A stretch of 64,000 nucleotides of DNA from Vicia villosa (GCF_029867415.1 NC_081186.1:12532930-12596929); one strand, 5' to 3'. Numbered from the stretch's first letter, positions 10,890 through 22,945 are shown. Made by a program: numbers and translations. The notes: a model not told the origin generated them from the letters alone.

Positions 10890-12719
10890 ATCTCCCCCTT
10901 CTTAATGATGACAAAAACATATATAATTGATATGAATTTGCAATCAGAATATCAGACGGCTAAAGACAATTACACAGTTATAGCATAAGCATATAAACAT
11001 AGTGTGTGAATATGTCTCCCCCTGAGATTAACAATATCCCCCTGAGATTAAAAATCTCCTTCTGAAATAAATACTGGAAGAATTTACAAATAAAAGACTT
11101 CCATGAGTATGTTCCATTTCAATGGAGACGTTCACATTTGCCTAGAACTTTAGAATATTCATAGCTTCTGCTTCTTGCTTCCATAGGACAGCTTCAGAGC
11201 TTTGAATTTCTTCTTGAATCATTGAATGCTTGATTGTATCTGAACATTCTTGAATGTACCAGAGCATCATCAGAGCATCTTTACATCCTGAAATGTTCCA
11301 GAACAAACTAGACAACAAAAGTCAGAGCATGAATGAATTAGAACATACTTTTAAGAAAGAGCGTGTATCAGGGAAAACAGTTCTTAAAAGAAATATGTAT
11401 CAGAACATATAAGGGATAAGAATGTCTTAGAACATATTCTTTCACAAGAATATCAGAACATTCTTCCTTCTTGCTTCTGATCTTGAAGTTTCACAGCACT
11501 AAGCTTGCTTCAATTTCCATGAGCATGTTTCCTTACAAAATTGCGTTTCCCCATGTCTTTGCTTCTCATGCTGAGCTTTTTCAGAATGTCTTCAATCCTG
11601 CAAAAATCTCAAAGACATAGAACTTGCAAATTTTGTTAGAAATGTTGAGACTTATTCCTAGTAACTGATATAATAAATCAAATTAATTATCACGTTTTCT
11701 CCCCCTTTTGTCATAACATCAAAAAACATAAAAGATTCAGATGAAAAACAAACAATATGAGAGAAGAGAAGGTTTCATTGATTCATCAAAAATATCAGAA
11801 GATACAAAACATATGCAGGAAACAGATGCAAGAAACAAGATGAACAATATGGGAGACTTAGTACTTATTAAGTATAAACCTGGATGCAAGATAAAGAAGA
11901 AGAAATCAGTCAAGATGAGCTAGTGTGAGTAGTAAATCTTACGGAGTAACTAATAAGTACTTTGACAGGAGACTCAGTACCTATTAGATGAGAAGTCCTT
12001 CCAGTTATGTATTCAAGGATTAGTGTGAACTAAAGGTTAGTGTTCACTGTTACCTTCACATGATTCAGGAAGTTTGGCAATGGTATCTGGTAAAGCATAC
12101 TGATTATGTTAAATATCTTGATGGGAGCTGGATATTTACAAAATCTGTATGAAGAGAAGAAGTATGTGATAAAGGAAAAAGATCTACATGAAAATACATC
12201 ATCACTACTGTTAAAGACACCAGAGAGATAAGGCTCAGACTTATCTGCTGAAGATTGATTTAAGGTTATACAATTATAGTTTCTTCTACTTCAAATTGTA
12301 GAGTGTGGCAATCTGAATCTTGTGTAGCAAGCAAACATAAGATTCTAAACTTGGAAACTGTGGAAAATTCCAAATGAAGGATGCTTCAAGGACGAACATC
12401 AAAGATGTCCTAAATTTGTATAACTCAGGGGGAGTAAGAGAGTATGAAGATGAGCAAGGACAATGTTATTCTGCTTCTAATCTAATGGAAAGTCTCTCAA
12501 AGACTAATCTTTAAGCCAGAAGAACAATGTCATTCAAGATGTCAGAACATAACTCAAGACATGTTTTATCCTTGAAAACAAGCAAGGACCATTCTTTGTA
12601 TTATCATCTAAAAACATGTATTGATGGTGTGTATCACTTGTTCTGATATAGTGCATGTTCCAACCTTTACACAAGTCCACCTGATGGAGTTCTTTCTCAA
12701 ATAACATCTCTTGACCAAG
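10890..12719 (-). mobile_element. Copia 3' internal region (non-coding), right boundary unclear
   Basis: The stretch begins with a polypurine tract on the minus strand. It has the texture seen upstream of copia 3' LTRs: repeated CTCCCCCTGAGATTAA blocks near 11010-11050 and a second GGGGGAG tract near 11699-11705 next to TTTTGTCATAACATC. No gag, integrase or reverse-transcriptase motif can be read. Near 12425 a CAGGGGGAG tract in the opposite orientation suggests a junction with the plus-strand element somewhere in 11900-12700. Confidence 0.5.
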
Positions 12720-13695
12720 AAATTTGTTAAAGTCTAAGTATGTTATTTAAATTTTTCAGGTTTCTAGAGTCCTTTTCGTTTTATTTCTTTTGAGTCTCTC
12801 ATGTTCTTCTTTCGGATATGGGTAAGTCTATATTATGTGTAGGTTATGTTTGTCAACTTGTGACAAACATAGGGAATAAGGGTAGTGTTCAGACATTGCT
12901 AAGTCTGAGGTCATTCTTTGCAGTTGTTTTGTAAAGATTTTTTTTTCAATTTTAGAGTCTTGTTTTGAGTCATGAACACAAATTTTTTCTTGTGTTCTAA
13001 GTCATTCTATAGAGGTATGTTGTCTCTATGGATAGTCCAAGTTATTGAATCATTCTAAAAGTCATGATCACTGACTGTCTTGTGTTCTGAATTGTCCAAT
13101 ATAGAGGTCTGGTTCTCTATGTCTGTAAATGGATAACCCAAGTGTTTAAATTTCTGTTAGTGAGTATCCTCTTATGCTCTAAAAGAGGATGTTGTGTCAT
13201 TTATGTCATAGCATAGTTCTCAGTCTGAGGGGGATCATTTAGTATTTTCTTCCTCATGTGCATCATAGACTCAGTTTTCTCCTTCTCTAAGAAGATGATA
13301 TATGTGATGTTATGTTTCTCGTGCTATAATGAGTTCTCCTTCAACAAGCCTTTGTCTTATTATGGCTAAAAAGGAGGAGAGTGGTTATGTTATGTTATCT
13401 CTGAAGAGCAAATTTTAAGGGGGGGAAACTTTGTGTGATCTTTGGGATCCTTAAAAGAATGAGAGAACATTGGAGTTGGACCTGCCAGAAAGATGTCCTA
13501 GTATGATGTTTCAACATCATTAAAGAAGACTGAAGACTGTTACTTGTAAAGTTTGAAATATAATAAACAGTGACTACTGAAGACTTCTAAATTGCTACTA
13601 CTGAATTGTAATGTTTAAACCCTTGTATTTTTTATGCTTTTGTAATACAAAGGTTGTGTAAATTAGTTTAGGCAAAATAAGCCAAAGGGGGAGAT
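12720..13695 (+). mobile_element. 3' internal end of a plus-strand copia-type element with polypurine tract
   Basis: The stretch is non-coding and T-rich and ends in AAAGGGGGAGAT (13684-13695), a typical copia polypurine tract. The following base starts an LTR (TGTAGATG). No pol remnant is readable. Confidence 0.6.
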
Positions 13696-15132
13696 TGTAG
13701 ATGTTTTCAGATTGGCTTTATGTTTGGTAAAACTAATTTAGAAGCAATATGTTAAATAGAATTATAACTTGTAAGAGAAAGCAGGTTGAAGTTCTATTTA
13801 AATGGAAAAACATGTTGTGTTGAAATGTTTCAACAGCTGGAACGACATGTCGAAGACGATGTTGTGACATCGAATTTAAGTTGACAGTTTGGATTCTGAT
13901 ATAACAGAAACAAAATATTCCTAACACATTGAATCCTATGTGGAGCTACGTCTAAGGAGAACATTTAGGAAACTAAATGTGGAAAGATTTTATAGGAGAA
14001 TCTGTTGCAAAAGTGTAACAACTTATTGTTGTTATTCGGAGCATATTTTATGGAGATATTTGTGGAGAATATCTTGGAGCTTATATTGTGGAGCAATTTT
14101 AGCAACAGGTTGCTATGTCAATTTGTTACGATTTAAAGGGCTTTGGCTAATATGCATAAGGATTTTCCTTATGCACCATGCATAAGCCTATATAAGCCAT
14201 TGGATCATGTTTTTAATCCAGTATTGAGTATTGAGTATTGAGTATTGAGTATTGAGTGGTGGGTATTAAGTATTGAGTAATAACAATTGATGTCTAGAAT
14301 TTGATCCAATTATCCAAGAGTCCATAATAATCTATGCACGGTGCATAGATTTTTATCTATGCACGGTAACTGCACCCGATTTAAAGGTCAAAAGAATCAA
14401 GTTAGAATATTGAAGATCATTTAGTTTCTGATTATGAAGACAATTTAGGAAACTTATGATTAAAGACCTTTCTTTTAGGAGAAGAATTCTGCTGATTTGT
14501 AACAGCAAATAAAGTTGTGATTAAAGGCCCAAGTCCAGTTGGGAATAGGTTATAAATAGGAAGCTTTGTAACCTAATTTGTAAGCTAGCAGAGTATTGAC
14601 AAGATATAGTTTTTAGGGTTAGCCGTGTAAGTGAACCACCCGGTTTGTGGGATGGTCACTGATTTGTGCCTTGAAGCCTGTAGGTAAGAGGTTTGTTTTA
14701 CTCACTCAGAAGCTATGAAGCAATGAGTGCAGTTTTGTTCTTGGAGGAAGCTTTGAAGCAACTTCAAGTTGTATTTATTTGTGTGCTTAGAATGTTGGAA
14801 ATTAGGTCGTCGATGTAGTGGCTGAGGTGTTGACTGCTAGACATCATTGATATGATTGGGAGTAGAATGGAGATATTCCATATCTAGGGAGAACCTAGGT
14901 AGAAGGGTCATTGGGTAGTGATTAAGTGAGAAGTTGTAAACGGGGGAGTTTAGCTTTGAGTTGACACTGCTAATAGTGGACTTCATCCCTAGCTTGGTAG
15001 CCCTCAGAGTAGGTTGGTTGAACCGAACTAGGTTAACAATTTTGTTGTGATTTTTAATTTCTGCACTGTTTTATTTGTATTCCTACCTTGTCTGTTTTTA
15101 TAATGTCGGATCAGATGTCACGACATCCTATA
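13696..15132 (+). mobile_element. Plus-strand copia-type 3' LTR, about 1.4 kb
   Basis: The left edge TGTAGATG is fixed by the polypurine tract directly before it. The right edge is placed at GACATCCTATA (15132) because ACATC mirrors the start, but it lacks the canonical final CA, so the end is uncertain by tens of bases. The LTR contains a heptamer array (14218-14278) and two GCATAAG/GCACGGT inverted repeats near 14150-14370. The flank beyond it is the 3' side of the PMD pseudogene. Confidence 0.55.
14218..14278. repeat. Heptanucleotide microsatellite (GTATTGA)n
   Basis: Five perfect and about two imperfect copies of a 7-bp unit GTATTGA occur in a row inside the LTR. A GTGGTGG interruption lies near 14257. 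Confidence 0.85.
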
Positions 15133-15304
15133 TGACATATGAGTTCTGTCTTACTAGGATTTCATTATTTAAGGAAAATAAGAAAATAATACACCAAAAT
15201 AGACATAGTATAAATCGTCGACCAATAATGTCGAATACATATATCAAATCCTCGTGCAAAAAATAAAATCAGAATACAAAAATGTAATAAATCCGTCGGT
15301 ATCA

Positions 15305-16081
15305 CTACTTTGTGTGTCGTACATCATCTTGCGCCTCTCCGGTGCCTCTGGCTCCGCCTCCGCGTCCACTGTGTCGTCTGCTGGCTACTCTGCCTCTACC
15401 ATCGAGTGCCCCACCTGTCCTGGAATGGTTCCTACGGTACAAAAATGCCCCCTCTACCACCCTAAGGATACCCTCCACAAGACGCAGACTAGTAGACCCC
15501 TCTGGGAAGAAACCATCAGCAATGTTTGTCTGCACCATGTTAGCTATCTCACGACACAGAAGAAGAACATCCTGAGTGTGGTCCATCTGAGCCTAATGAG
15601 CTCGCAGAATCTCCTCGTGGGCTGGCCTAGGCGGTGATCTAGGTGCGGTGGGAAGCATGTATGGGTGAGACACTTTGTAGTACCAGGTGATGTATCCGTC
15701 GACGTAGCTCCAGTCCCTCTCTAATATGGTCTCCCAAGACTTGGAAGGAACCAAGTGGGTGCTTCCAATATGCAAAAACCTCATCTAGATGCCAACGGCT
15801 CATGGCGATAGGAACGAAGTCAGAAGGTATGGTCTGCTGGTAGCCGAACAATCGCATGATACGCCCCGGAAGATAACGAACAATGATTTTCAAACTGGAA
15901 GCCAGCCATCCAAAATATTGTACGATCTCATCAAACGAAACCGTCTCACACTGATCAACGTAGCAGTCGTAGTGGATGTCCTCAGCAGCCATGCGGTCAA
16001 GACAACGCTTGTAAGGATCCAGCACCTGGTACCCTCTAAGGGGGCGAAGGCTCTGGCACGCGGCATGTCCTCAATGTAACT
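15305..16081 (-). pseudogene. Plant-mobile-domain (MAIN-like/PMD) pseudogene, C-terminal segment
   Basis: On the minus strand this reads ISYIEDMPRARAF, then PYKRCLDRMAAEDIHYDCY, YVDQCETVSFDEIVQYFGW and VRYLPGRIMRLFGYQQTIP. This is the conserved core of the plant mobile domain, a family of transposon-derived and host genes (MAIN/MAIL and phosphatase-7-long-form-like). After FAYWKHPLGSF a frameshift near 15750 moves the frame to SYVDGYITWYYKVSHPYMLP. A stop after EEILRAH (about 15593) separates the Arg/Gly-rich tail (DGRGRVASRRHSGRGG). It joins the pieces at 17109-17301 and 21294-21575, so this is one gene broken by insertions. Its original role cannot be told; PMD genes occur both in mobile elements and in the host. 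Confidence 0.75.
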
Positions 16082-16086
16082 GATCA

Positions 16087-17103
16087 GCGCATCTTGATGC
16101 ATATTATCCTATACTTTTACTTAGGCATTTCTTTACTTTATTTTGGTTATTCTTATGTTTTATTATGTTTTTGTATTTTACTTTATTTTTACCTTTAATT
16201 GATTTTCGTACTTAATTTTCAGCTTTAGCATCTTTCACGGAAACAATTATAACTGGAGTTCCAGGAATTTGATTGGGGCGTTCTAATAATCTCTAGAAAT
16301 CTAAGAGAGAGAGATACGACTTTCGTGTTGGAGTCGAAGTCAGATTCAGAGCGCATATTTTCCATATTTTCGTTTTAAGTTGCAACCTTAGTTTATTTTA
16401 ATTCTGGGTCACTAGTTTTGGGCTTGGGTTACACATTTGACCCAGTTGGATTGTAATTTGAATTTTGTTGTTTTGACCTAGACCTTAGCGGTCGAATTCG
16501 TACACTTTACACTATTCACAAATTTTTTTTTACGTTTGAAGAATTCATGGAGAACTAAATACCTTCTGACGGATTTACTGTACTCATGTTCTAAACTTTG
16601 AGATTGTTATAATATTTATAGTTTGATTTCGATTCCTTTCAATTATGTTATAAGATTGTTGTTTGCTTAATTCGATTATCATATAGCATTATTGATTTAA
16701 TTTGATTGATATGTGTTCCCAATTTTAATCGTTGTTAACCTTGCTTAATTGTTAATTTGCGCTATCTTTAACCATATGCTTAATCTGACAATAAGAACAT
16801 GTTTCTCATAGTGTCAATCATGATTGTTGACTGATATTGTAATCAAATAAGATAGAAAATTCGCTTAAGGAATTGTAATATTAGCAATCGATGATAAGTA
16901 AGTAAGAACCGAGTCAGTGGATTTGTTTGCTTTATAATCACTTATTTCATAACAACATATTTCATAATCACTTTTTCCATAAATCGAACCTGAACCAAAA
17001 CCCCCCCTTAATTTGATTTACCGTCGGTTAGTAATAATCAAGAATCCTTATGAGAACGATAACTACAGTTTGAAAAATTACTCGTTTTGCGTGTGCGACA
17101 GCA
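16087..17103 (+). mobile_element. LTR-like insertion (about 1.0 kb) inside the PMD pseudogene
   Basis: PMD coding sequence stops at 16081-16086 and resumes at 17104-17108, and both sides carry the pentamer GATCA. This fits a 5-bp target duplication. The 1017-bp insert is T-rich and non-coding. Near its right end, AATCCTTATGAGAACGATAA resembles the 3' end of Athila/Cyclops-type LTRs read on the plus strand. The termini GCGCATC and GACAGCA do not form a clean TG...CA pair, so the exact edges and the solo-LTR reading are tentative. Confidence 0.5.
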
Positions 17104-17108
17104 GATCA

Positions 17109-17301
17109 GTAACCCAACACCTCTCCCAGCCAATAATAGGAAAGTGTTGTAGTATCCAACCCTGAAAAAAACACGTTGATCAAATACACTATCACAAATA
17201 TAAAATAAATTTTGAGAAAATGTAGAAGGATAAAAGTTTGTTACCACTAAGACGGTACAACTGCCATCCACAGTCATCGCCTTCCACAGGCATCCCACTT
17301 A
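17109..17301 (-). pseudogene. PMD pseudogene, middle segment with one intron
   Basis: Minus strand: GCLWKAMTVDGSCTVLV (exon part 17245-17301), then a GT-AG intron (17162-17244), then GWILQHFPIIGWERCWVTD (to about 17109). This matches the PMD family stretch in which a Gly-rich TLL segment precedes WI-x-HFP. A TAA stop (plus 17299-17301) sits at the edge of the insertion site, directly before GCLWK. The frame was therefore already broken, or broke, at the insertion point. Confidence 0.68.
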
Positions 17302-17306
17302 GAGTC

Positions 17307-20300
17307 TGTGGACCTCCGTTTTTTAATTCCCGGGCCATACCTCTGTTCTGTAGAGATACGTGAACTGACTCTTTTTTATCGCTTAATGCTTGCGCATTTT
17401 TGAAAATTCACAGAGTCGCCACCGACCTTTTATTTTATCCAATTAAGGAAAGGTTTATAAAAGAAACAGAAAAAAGACCTTTAAGAAATTCTGGGTAAGG
17501 GGGTAGGTTATACAAAGGGAAGGTGTTAGCACCCTTTGTATCCATGGTTATCCATGGGCTCTTAAGTTTGCTTAGCTCACTTGTTTTTCGATCACTTTTC
17601 AATTGCTTTAGAATGCTCATATGTGGCTTCAAATACTTTTGTAAATTGAATTTTGTAATGATCCGTGTGTGGATGTATACAAAATGCTTGTTTATCTTTC
17701 GAAAGATGTTTTGAAAAGAACGTTAACTTTGTAATAATCCGTGTTTGGATGTATACAAAGTATTGTCTTTTTTGAAAGTTTTGTTTTGAAAAACAACAGT
17801 GTATGAGAATTTTGTTTGTTTTGATTTGAGCAAGCAAACTAGGAGGTCTACCCTGAGTTGTAAGGTCTTTATCCTATTTCCTTTAAAAATCTATCCTTTC
17901 ACCGGATATAAACGCAAGGTTCGATTTTGTACTAAAAACAGTAGAATTTTGACTTTGATTTTGAAAAGAATGAGAAGGGATTACCTTAAAAGGTGCAAGT
18001 GTGATTGTGTTTGGATTCAGATATTTTATCTTTGAAGTTAGTGATCTAACGGTTCAATTTTATCTTTGACATACACGCAGTTTATATTTGCTGGAAATTA
18101 AAATGCGGAAATGTAAAGTGCGGAAAGTAAATCTACGCTATTACATCGATTGTGCAGGAAATGTAAACTAGCCTATTTACATGAATTTGACATCCTATAC
18201 ATTTATCTAGGAATTTAAATTGCAAGAAAAATAAAAGGCATGTTTTTTTGGATTTTTTATGATTAATTTTAATTATAATTAATGCATGATTAATTAAATT
18301 AAAATGAAGAAAAAAGATGAAAATAGATTTAAACCTAGAAATTAAGTTTAAAATATGTACAAAAATATGTGTCAATTAGTTTTAAAACAAAACTATTTTT
18401 TTTGGAATTTTTGAAATTGATTTGAAATTGATTTAAGTTAATTAAAACATAATTATGCAAATAATTATACAAATAATGAAAACTTAAAGATAAAAATTAT
18501 TCAAAATATGTACAAAATTAGTTTATAATACATAAACAATATTTAACATTAAGAACAATTTTTTTTATGATTTTTTGATTGGTTAGAATAATTAAAAAGC
18601 AAATATATAAACATATACTAATTAATTATGCAAAATATTGAAATTTTGAAGGAAAATAAAATATTTTTATTTCAGAAAATAATATATTATTTTAGAAGTC
18701 TAAAAATATTTTTTGTGTATTTTTTGGATTTTAAAACTATTTTAAATTAATTTAGCAAAGAAATTAAAATAAAAAATAGAAAATAAAAGGATACTGATCA
18801 GGTGTGGTTGGATTGAGAGTCCATGGTAAGGACTGCTTTGTCTGGCGCGTTGGATGAGCTGGCAAGTGGATCAGAAGGCCCAGATGGTGAGGGACCATGG
18901 CACGTGACGTACCTGCAAAACACTGAATCCAAAATTAATTTAAAAAACACGCGTGCGCCCTCCATCCAATCAGAGGACGCCACGCATCATCTTCAACCTT
19001 CAGATGGGCTTTTACACCGTTCATTTGCAGGTGGTGTAAAAACTCCACTCTTTTACACCTGTTAATAATAGCGAATACAAGCAAACATGAGTATAAATTT
19101 GGCGCGATGCCATGGTTAAGTTTGTATTGTTCATGCGATTTTAATGGTGCTATTTAGAACTTCTAATTTTGCCTATTTCAGAAAGCCCTAAATTTTAGGT
19201 TATGAACCCTAAAATGGTAACTTCGTGTATAAGCGTCTAAAACTTAATTAAAGTTCCAGAAATGATCTACACACCACACCAAGTCCAAATATATGTCTAC
19301 ATCGTGCTAGATATGCTTGTGTTATGAGATACAAGTCAGTTTTAGTTTGGACAAATCGTGACCTGTGTAGCTCGATTTAGTGATGTTTAAGACTTGCAAT
19401 TGATTGGAATAGTTTCAGTGAAGCTCAGAGATGATGTTTGAATGCTTAGTTTGTATTGAAATGGACTGAAATTAAAAACTCGAATTTGAATTTTCTTTGA
19501 AATTTTTCAAGCGGTTACAAGTGTATTATGAGTAAGGCTTTGTTTCTGAACTTGTCTCCTTTGTTACTGAAGCATGCTAGCCTATTTATAAGCATTGAGT
19601 GCTTAGAATTGAAGCTAAGAAGCAACTAGTTGCCTTTGTGGAATTCTTGCATTTTTTATATTAAAAAAGCTTTGAATTATTGACCAAGTCTTCTTGTCTT
19701 CAATGCACTTGCCTTGCTCTTCAATTCTCTGCAGAAAGATGAAGATTCCTTGGGTGAGTCATGCTTGATTTGTAAGCTACCCTTTATCCATTCATTTTCC
19801 TTTTAATTTAATCTTAAAATAAGATAAAATCATGCCAAAAATGGATAAAAAAGGTGTGGGCCTTGTCTTGGTCGTGGGAGGCCCATAATATCATGGAAAT
19901 GATGTTTGAATGCTGAAAACTTGGCCCCATTTGGAAAAAATACATTTTTGAGCAATGTTGATTTCATGCATTTTCCCAAAATTTAGCCAACTTCAACAAG
20001 GTGTAAATCCTTCAATTTTTGTCATATGAAGGAGATCTTGCACTTTTTGGAAACCTCAAAGAGTCCTCTAACCAATGCCTTTGGTATCATGTCAAAATGA
20101 TTTTTTAAGCTCCTTGTGTGTCCTTTTGAAAAAAGTGTCTTTTTGTTGACTTTGAAAATGACCTGTAATGTCTTTGGTCATATTTTTCAAATGGTGAATC
20201 CAATGACCATGGGATCAATGGCATTTGAAAGATAATTGAATTTCCTTCAAAATAAGCTTTGGTTTGAATTTTTTGGATGAAGGATGAGAGAGTTATGATC

Positions 20301-21288
20301 AGTCAGAGTTGAGTTGACTTTTCAGGCAAAAACCCTAATTTTGAATCTTAGGGTTTTGTTGATTTTTTATCTTTCCTTGATGAATTATGATCATCCAATG
20401 ATCAAATGATGAATCCTTTGACAAAATATGGACTTTGAAAAAAAATTTCATTTTTGACTGTCTGTTGACTTTTTTGGTCAAACGGGTCATCTGTTGACTG
20501 TTTGAGCTGCTGACGGTGCGTCTGAGTGAATTGAAGTTTGAAAATTTGTATGATGGTACTTTGAGATATATGGATGTGTATGAAATCCATTTGAGCTCTC
20601 AAAAACTTGTTTCTCCTGTAAAAACAAGAAAACCCTAGTTAGGGACTGTTTATGTAGGAGACAGTTAAACGTACCTGATTTTTGTGCAGTGTTGAGTCTC
20701 TGCTAATCGCGTGATATTCAGAAGACTTCTAGAACAAAAATCTTAGAATTTTGAATTGTGAAAGATTGATTTGATTGATGGTACAAAACACTGAGAATTG
20801 TACTGCCAGCAGTTTGGCTGTCAACTGACTGTTCAGGTATTGGTGTAGCAGTTAGAGTGAAAAATCAACAGTCAAAGTTAATTTTCTTTTTTGTTGTTTT
20901 TGTTTTTGTTTTATGTGAAAAATGAAAGTTATTTACATGACTTGTTAAAAAACACAGACATAATAAATAACTAATATTTACTGTTACCAGTACAGTATGA
21001 GTTTACTGATTCTGCGCCTGCAAAAGATTTAACTCTGTACCAATTGTGTCAGTACTATTTATCTGTAAATAAATAAATAGCATGTGTGAAGTAATAAACA
21101 GTATTTGGCGTTTGCGTAAGAATAAATTCAACTGCAAGCCAAATTACTGTATAAGAAAACTTCTAAAAACTAAGTGTTTCATATGTCAGGATATTTGTTG
21201 AAATAAAAATCCATGATTATATGAGACTCTTAATTTTCAGATTGGAGTTTTCTTGAAAAAAGATGCGGGCAAATTTTGGGGTATAACA
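17307..21288 (-). mobile_element. Solo LTR of an Ogre-like Ty3/gypsy element, 3982 bp, with GAGTC duplication
   Basis: The insert begins TGTGGACCTCC and ends GGGGTATAACA. It is flanked on both sides by GAGTC (17302-17306 and 21289-21293), and removing it rejoins the PMD reading frame. The Ogre identity comes from shared landmarks: CAGAGTCGCCACCGACC near 17411, the GGGGGTAGGTTATACAAAGGG block near 17498, and the right end GGGCAAATTTTGGGGTATAACA. That end is the start of the LTR when read on the minus strand. No internal region is present, so this is a solo LTR formed by LTR-LTR recombination. I see no gene inside. Confidence 0.88.
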
Positions 21289-21293
21289 GAGTC

Positions 21294-21575
21294 CATGGTA
21301 GGTGTAGGCCAATCTAGCCGTTCTCCAGTTGTACTCACGGACACGTGCAATATCCAATAAGTGCGGCAGGTAAACGACGTCGGTGTAGGTACATCGCGTG
21401 TCCATAAAGAACTAAGGGCTTACAAATATAGCAAGTAACATTTCAGCACTCACTCTCTGTGTAAATCCGCCTCTGCCTCGTCACCAGCAGCTTGATGTGT
21501 CGTTGTAATTTCCGCATCATAAATCCTCTAAAAGGTGTGAAACCTCACGTGCGCCCTGTGAGTCCTGTCCACCTC
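21294..21575 (-). pseudogene. PMD pseudogene, N-terminal segment
   Basis: The minus strand reads HRAHVRFHTF*RIYDAEI, then THQAAGDEAEADLHRE, then DTRCTYTDVVYLPHLLDIAR and VREYNWRTARLAYTYHGL at the insertion edge. YTDVVYLP...YNW..A.LAY.Y is the typical PMD segment before the middle piece. One in-frame stop precedes RIYDAEI. The true start lies upstream in sequence that is no longer recognisable. Confidence 0.65.
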
Positions 21576-22578
21576 CTTAAGCAAAAATCATAGTATTTTT
21601 TAAAAATTTCAACATACCATTGGATGTCACATTTCAACTTAAAACAACAAACAACATGTATTTCATTTAACATTGATACATAGCATTCAAAAACATAACT
21701 TTATTCAATTGAATCCAACTTCAAGTTACAATTTAGGATCAACTTAGAAACATCTTTTATTCAGCTAAAACAACTTTTAAACGACAAAGTACTTAACAAA
21801 TTCCACTTAATACTTTTCTTCAACTAAAATAAATTTCAACTTAGAATATAACAACTCGAATAATAACGACTATCCCCCCAAGTGCTACGTATGAGAGCCA
21901 GACCCTCTTGACTTATCATAGAGCAACATAAAGACTTCATAAAATTACTACGCACTTCTATAGTTATTCTTGAGTACCTGCCCATTTCCCATTGTAGGTG
22001 AGATATCGAGTAATATAAACAAGTGCATGATAGTTAATACCTTAGATCAAGGAATATACAATCACTACTTCATAACAGCAATTATATAACAACTAAAAAA
22101 ATAACCAGAATCAACACAAATTGATAACAACAACAATTTAATAACAACAACGTAATGGCAACAACTTAATAACAACATCAACTTAATAACAACAACGTAA
22201 TAACAACAACAACAAAACAATAATCAACAGACGACATAATAATTACAACAAAATTGAATGAGAATCAACTATGCACATGCATGTGGTACCATTAGCACAG
22301 AACTCCCAACTTAAAAATCCGCCAGGTTATCAAGGCATCAACAAGGCATAAGCCTTCAACTTATTTTTCCAATCCAGGTCAACATGGTGAGCATTAGCTC
22401 CAACTTAAAAATTGCTAAGCCAGGCCAACTTAATAATTCTCTATTATGCATGAGACAACAACCACAACATCAACATAATCAACACAACAAAACAACAACA
22501 AAATGCAACAACGACAAATAACTTAATCAACATCGGTCATAAGATCGACAACTACAAAACAACTTAACAACGTTTGTC
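21576..22578. mobile_element. AT- and CAA-rich repeat DNA, probable chromovirus LTR remnant
   Basis: No reading frame is supported. The texture (AGTGCTACGTATGAGAGCCAGAC, then GTACCTGCCCATTTCCCATTG and a run of AACAACAAC units near 22125-22225 and 22455-22520) resembles the inside of the LTR at 50721-52963 without being the same family. Edges are not visible. It could be the remaining part of an LTR into which the CACTA end at 22579 inserted. Confidence 0.4.
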
Positions 22579-22945
22579 CACTACAAGAAAAATACCATTT
22601 TACGACACATAGGTTGCGATGGCTCATTGAAAATCGCCCTTTAATGCATACTACGGCGGTTCCAACGGCGGTTTTTTGCAACTGCCCTTTGATTTTCAAA
22701 AAAGAATTGCATGGACTGCGACGGTTTTCAAGCCAAACTGCCTTAAAATATAGATTCTGACGGTTACTGAACCACCATTGTTTTTTTATAGCCCAAAAAT
22801 GCAAAATAATCCCAAAATCTTCAAAAAAATCCAAAAGAGTTGTGACAGTTCATGCCCAACTGCCCTTATGTTTTTTATTTGGCTTTAGCGCTTCAAAAAT
22901 ATCCAATTGGGCTGCGTCGGTTCAAGCCCAACCGTCCTCATAGTT
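22579..22945 (+). mobile_element. Orphan left end of a second CACTA-type element
   Basis: CACTACAAGAAAAATACC begins at 22579, preceded by GTC. This is the widespread plant CACTA terminus and differs from the element at 1-8137. Inside it are degenerate repeats around GCGACGGTT, CAAGCCAAACTGCC and CAACCGTCC, typical of subterminal repeats. No matching GGTATTTTTCTTGTAGTG end is found to the right, so the element is truncated. The right edge is approximate. Confidence 0.6.

Noticed and set aside
15312..15637. Plus-strand frames of 87 and 127 codons over the PMD tail
   Set aside because: They are antisense shadows of the Arg/Gly-rich C-terminal tail of the PMD pseudogene.
17307..21288. Short frames inside the solo Ogre-like LTR, considered as host genes
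   Set aside because: None exceeds about 80 codons or shows a domain, and the whole interval is bounded as a solo LTR.
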